This document shows, piece after piece, positions 13,584-16,133 of a stretch of 16,133 bases of DNA. Origin of the DNA: Clostridiaceae bacterium (GTDB lineage Bacteria > Bacillota > Clostridia > Oscillospirales > Acutalibacteraceae). The translations under genes were made by a program, and so were the position numbers. The notes beneath the pieces are model-generated. The model did no database searches and had not been told where the DNA came from. It saw only the letters and a program-made list of their open reading frames with translations. Location: positions 1-16,133 of the forward strand of contig CAJGBX010000020.1 in NCBI GenBank assembly GCA_904501685.1, given 5' to 3'. Position 1 is the first letter of the stretch; every line of letters starts with the position of its first letter.

Positions 13584-14750
13584 CAATAAATCCTGTTTTG
13601 CAATATTTTCTCGTAATTTATAGGTCGCCTTAAGTTTAATTCCTTCCTTATGTGTCAAAATTTCGGTTTTTCGGTCTAAAATTTCAGCATTTTTAAAGGT
13701 ATTTTGCTCTATAATTTCGAGCTCGGACAACGCAATTGCCTCAGCCTTAGCAGAGGTTACCGTGATTTCTTTGACCTCGGTTTTATAAAAGACAGTGCTG
13801 ACCAAACGCACCGGCAGATACATTTCTTTGTTTTCGTACCTTTTTTCACGCGTTTCAGCTTGGTACGGACCTTCGATACTGCCCAGATAAAGTGGTATAT
13901 TTACCCCGAAAACCGACAAAACCCGACGTTTTTCGGGATTGCCTACACGCACCGTCTCTTTTTGAAGATACGGTACAAACAGCTCGACCTCACGTACCGT
14001 TTCGGCAATAACCTCTCCCTCTGACACGCCGAATTTATATGTACCGTCCTTATATTCGGTAATACCCGAAACCAACAGGTCGCCCTTTTTTACCGTCTGT
14101 CCCAATTTAACGACAATTGTGCCCGAGGTAACACCGAATTTATGAATCACACCGTCCTGCCCGGCTACAAGATTGCAGTCCTGCTTCGGCGGATTTTTAT
14201 TATCCAAGGCTTCGGAGATATTGACCGTTGCCCGAACCCCCTCGATATTGACCGACGCCCACGAAATCCCGGGAAGCTTTAATGCCAATCTCGTTCTCAG
14301 GTCCTCAACATCCAGGTCACCCTTATACCGTCCCTCAAAAAGACCCAGTTCGCGACAGGCAGACAGCACCTCGGCCTCACTGATGGTTTTAGTGCCCACA
14401 ACCCTTACGTTCCAAACAAAGCTTGAAAGAAAAACCAGCGCTAAAATATAAAAAATCAATCCCGCCGCAAAGCCGACTCTGAACTTATACCGGCGTAGCT
14501 TAAACGGCAAGCCGACACGCGACAGCACCTTAGTAAACACTCGGTTTTTCTGTCGGTACTCTCTGATTTTCAAGTAATTCTTTTTCAAAACGCAGGCAGA
14601 TATTTCACCGCCTCGGCGTTCGATTCCCCAAACCGAAACACCGTTAAGTGCCAGCTGATTCAAGAGCCTTTCCTGAAATTCTCCCTTTATCGAGAACCTG
14701 ACATACCCGCACACATAACGCAAAAGCTCAACTATCACCGACTGTGTCAC
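13569..14750 (-). CDS. yqfD: Sporulation membrane protein YqfD
   Basis: A 393-residue protein of the YqfD family, needed for normal sporulation and expressed in the mother cell under sigma-E in Bacillus. The N-terminal 90 residues are basic and mixed. One clear membrane segment lies at about 92-113 (GFAAGLIFYILALVFLSS), followed directly by VWNVRVVGTKTISEAEVL, the start of the large outer domain typical of the family. Length is normal. The start is a GTG at 14748-14750, overlapping the yqfC stop by four bases (GTGA), with an AGGTGAG ribosome site inside yqfC. Pairing with yqfC is the standard arrangement. Molecular function is not known; location in the mother-cell membrane is inferred from the family. 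Confidence 0.93.
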   Translation of the reverse strand: MTQSVIVELLRYVCGYVRFSIKGEFQERLLNQLALNGVSVWGIERRGGEISACVLKKNYLKIREYRQKNRVFTKVLSRVGLPFKLRRYKFRVGFAAGLIFYILALVFLSSFVWNVRVVGTKTISEAEVLSACRELGLFEGRYKGDLDVEDLRTRLALKLPGISWASVNIEGVRATVNISEALDNKNPPKQDCNLVAGQDGVIHKFGVTSGTIVVKLGQTVKKGDLLVSGITEYKDGTYKFGVSEGEVIAETVREVELFVPYLQKETVRVGNPEKRRVLSVFGVNIPLYLGSIEGPYQAETREKRYENKEMYLPVRLVSTVFYKTEVKEITVTSAKAEAIALSELEIIEQNTFKNAEILDRKTEILTHKEGIKLKATYKLRENIAKQDLLLILD

Positions 14751-15031
14751 CTCACCTGAAATTCAATATTATTCAGTTTTCCCTTAATCAGTGCCGAGCT
14801 TTCGGTAAAAGAAGCAATGTGCAAATCTCTTCCGAAAAAGGTCACCGTACCGCCCTGAATACTCAGCTTGATTCGGTCATCGTAATAATCTATAACTCCC
14901 CGACAGCCGTCAACCGACGCCTCACGGTCAGAGCAAAGATTTATTATCGGCCCCTTAAGCTCAGGTAGGTTTTCAAACAATCTCATCCTCGGTTTTTGTA
15001 TTTTCATATCAGGTTTCAGTTTTTTAGCCAT
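14747..15031 (-). CDS. yqfC: Sporulation protein YqfC (YabP family)
   Basis: A 94-residue YabP/YqfC-family protein. The conserved core LYSD-like pattern appears as INLCSDREASVDGCRGVIDY followed by YDDRIKLSIQGGTVTFFGRDL and the family-typical end IKGKLNNIEFQ. In Bacillus the gene is sigma-E dependent and precedes yqfD, as here. I chose the ATG at 15029-15031 rather than the GTG at 15035-15037: AGGTGA ends six bases before the ATG but touches the GTG with no spacing. The stop overlaps the yqfD start by four bases, so the two are translationally coupled. It is transcribed divergently from the ylbJ-like gene. Biochemical role unknown. Confidence 0.92.
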   Translation of the reverse strand: MAKKLKPDMKIQKPRMRLFENLPELKGPIINLCSDREASVDGCRGVIDYYDDRIKLSIQGGTVTFFGRDLHIASFTESSALIKGKLNNIEFQVR

Positions 15032-15133
15032 ACTCACTCACCTAAAGATTTGATAATACTAATTTATTACGGGTTTCTCTCATTCATTCCCGAATTTCGG
15101 CATATACTCTACTGAAAAAGGCGGTGAGGCTCT
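15032..15133. promoter_or_regulatory. Divergent sporulation promoter region with candidate sigma-E -10 box
   Basis: This 102-base A/T-rich gap separates yqfC (minus) from the ylbJ-like gene (plus). On the plus strand CATATACT (15101-15108) matches 6 of 8 bases of the sigma-E -10 consensus CATACAAT, with a weak TCATTC (15080-15085) at 15-base spacing as -35. A short palindrome CCGAA-T-TTCGG (15090-15100) lies just before it. I could not identify a convincing box for yqfC. Confidence 0.4.
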
Positions 15134-16133
15134 TTGGGAATAACGGTTAAATTTAAATCAGCGGTCTTGACCGCGTCGGCTATTATCGGTGCGGTGACGG
15201 TCTTACTGCTTTCCGGTGAAATCCGTCAGGGCGTAATAAATGGACTGTCCCTTTCCTTCAGCGCAGTCATTCCGTCACTTTTTTTGTTTACGGCGGCGGC
15301 ACTTTTTATAATAAAATCAGGTGCCTCAAGGCAGTTGGGCAGGCTCGTTTCACCCGTAACCCGACCGATAATCGGACTTGATTTTGAGCAAAGCACTGTC
15401 TTTCTAATATCATCAATTGCAGGCTACCCTATCGGCGCAAGACTTCTTAACACACTATATCAGGACGGCAAAATCTCCCGGGCAAAAGCCTTAAAAATGC
15501 TGATGTTTTCAATAAATGCCGGCCCTGCCTTTATAATCACCACCGTAGGCGAATGCTTTTTAAAAAGCCGGGGTGACGGTATACGCTTAATGGTCTGCCA
15601 CCTTTTAGCATCATTAATAATAGCGGTAACCGTCAGATTTTTACCCGACCGACTGTTTTCACGTGACTTAAAAATAAAAAAGCAGAGCCGCCTTGAAAGG
15701 CAAAACTCTGCATTAAGTGATATTTTTGTTTTAAGCACTGCCGAAGCCGGAAAAACAATGCTCTCGGTTACAGTGTTTGTTGTGTTTTTTGCCGGTGTCG
15801 GAGGAGGCCTTTCGGCCTTTGATTTTCCCGGCATCAACCTTATCAAAGCTCTGCTTGAGGTGACGTCAGGCTTAGCTGACATCACAAGACAAAAGCTGCC
15901 GCTTGCGGCCTTTTTGTTAGGCTTTGGCGGAATTTCGGTTATATTTCAAGTCATATCCTCTGCCGAACAATTAAAGCCGAAATTCACCGTCGTTTTTCTT
16001 TCTCGACTTGTCCACGGCGCCATTTCGGCATTGCTGATAATCACTGCCGAAATGCTTTTCCCCCGTAATCTTGCCACCGGCTCGTTTAACCAAAGACCCG
16101 ATTCCCTATCGGTTCACACAAGTCCGATATCCG
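15134..16133 (+). CDS. ylbJ: YlbJ-like sporulation integral membrane protein (3' end outside window)
   Basis: The frame is open from 15134 to the right edge, giving 333 residues without a stop. Several hydrophobic segments are visible (about residues 9-27, 38-60, 85-100, 125-140, 155-170, 220-240, 280-300 and 315-330). The family signature is PSLFLFTAAALF early on, then SSIAGYPIGARLLNTLYQDGKIS and MFSINAGPAFIITTVGECFL, which match the GYP-x-GA and SxNxxPxF patterns of YlbJ/SpoIIM-like nucleoside-recognition proteins. In Bacillus ylbJ is a sigma-E gene needed for spore formation. An in-frame TGA at 15125-15127 forces the start to TTG at 15134-15136, with GGTGAGG four bases before it; a later GTG is possible but lacks a ribosome site. 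Divergence from yqfC fits a shared sporulation control region. Confidence 0.85.
   Translation, partial: MGITVKFKSAVLTASAIIGAVTVLLLSGEIRQGVINGLSLSFSAVIPSLFLFTAAALFIIKSGASRQLGRLVSPVTRPIIGLDFEQSTVFLISSIAGYPIGARLLNTLYQDGKISRAKALKMLMFSINAGPAFIITTVGECFLKSRGDGIRLMVCHLLASLIIAVTVRFLPDRLFSRDLKIKKQSRLERQNSALSDIFVLSTAEAGKTMLSVTVFVVFFAGVGGGLSAFDFPGINLIKALLEVTSGLADITRQKLPLAAFLLGFGGISVIFQVISSAEQLKPKFTVVFLSRLVHGAISALLIITAEMLFPRNLATGSFNQRPDSLSVHTSPIS

Noticed and set aside
15460..15885. Minus-strand frame of 141 codons at the right end
   Set aside because: The plus strand here encodes a continuous hydrophobic YlbJ-like protein with family motifs; the minus frame is low-complexity, basic and lacks a ribosome site.
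1..16133. CRISPR array, tRNA, rRNA or insertion sequence
   Set aside because: No regularly spaced direct repeats, no cloverleaf-like sequence with T-loop and acceptor stem, and no transposase motif or terminal inverted repeat pair was seen on either strand.

Overview
The window looks like chromosomal DNA from a spore-forming, low-to-moderate G+C Firmicute of the class Clostridia. The evidence is three sporulation genes (yqfC, yqfD and a ylbJ-like gene) and the phoH-ybeY-era-yqzL-recO-mutS2 string, an order recognisable from Bacillus and Clostridium genomes. Strong AAGGAGG-type ribosome binding sites and compact, co-directional genes agree with this. I do not name a genus.

Left part (1-2690), mixed accessory content. 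It starts with the 3' end of a cysteine-rich zinc-ribbon gene, which converges on an XRE-type regulator carrying two membrane segments and its own zinc ribbon. The two share a bidirectional terminator. Next is a 342-base gap holding an unrecognised reading frame interrupted by one TGA (probably a decayed gene), then a serine beta-lactamase-fold hydrolase with its own near-consensus promoter. The hydrolase looks richer in G+C and CTG/CGG codons than its surroundings. A possible 37-codon ORF and a strong terminator close this part.

Middle part (2687-7757), minus strand. A two-gene unit pairs a CofE-like (coenzyme F420-0:L-glutamate ligase family) protein with a GMP synthetase that has only the ATP-pyrophosphatase and dimerisation domains; the usual N-terminal glutaminase is missing. 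Upstream of this unit lies a pyridoxal/pyridoxamine kinase gene, and before that an ABC-2 exporter pair of the Wzm/Wzt (TagG/TagH) type, whose promoter abuts the mutS2 stop codon. No glycan or teichoic-acid synthesis genes are nearby.

Right part (7758-15031), minus strand. This is the conserved housekeeping cluster, read as yqfC, yqfD, phoH, ybeY, era, yqzL, recO, mutS2. The genes are tightly packed: yqfC/yqfD overlap by 4 bases, ybeY starts one base after phoH, and the small yqzL gene overlaps recO by 47 bases in another frame. A good sigma-A-like promoter at the end of yqfD probably lets phoH and everything downstream be expressed in growing cells, separately from the sporulation pair. PhoH, YbeY and Era act in RNA and ribosome maturation, RecO in recombination repair, and MutS2 in recombination control or rescue of collided ribosomes.

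Far right (15134-end). A ylbJ-like membrane protein gene is divergent from yqfC, starts at TTG and leaves the window. The 102-base divergent region contains a candidate sigma-E -10 element.

No tRNA, rRNA, CRISPR array, insertion sequence or recognisable riboswitch was seen. The most interesting items are the glutaminase-less GMP synthetase next to a CofE-like ligase, the yqzL/recO overlap, and an 8-base word (ATTTCGGC/GCCGAAAT) found at least 11 times in different reading frames.
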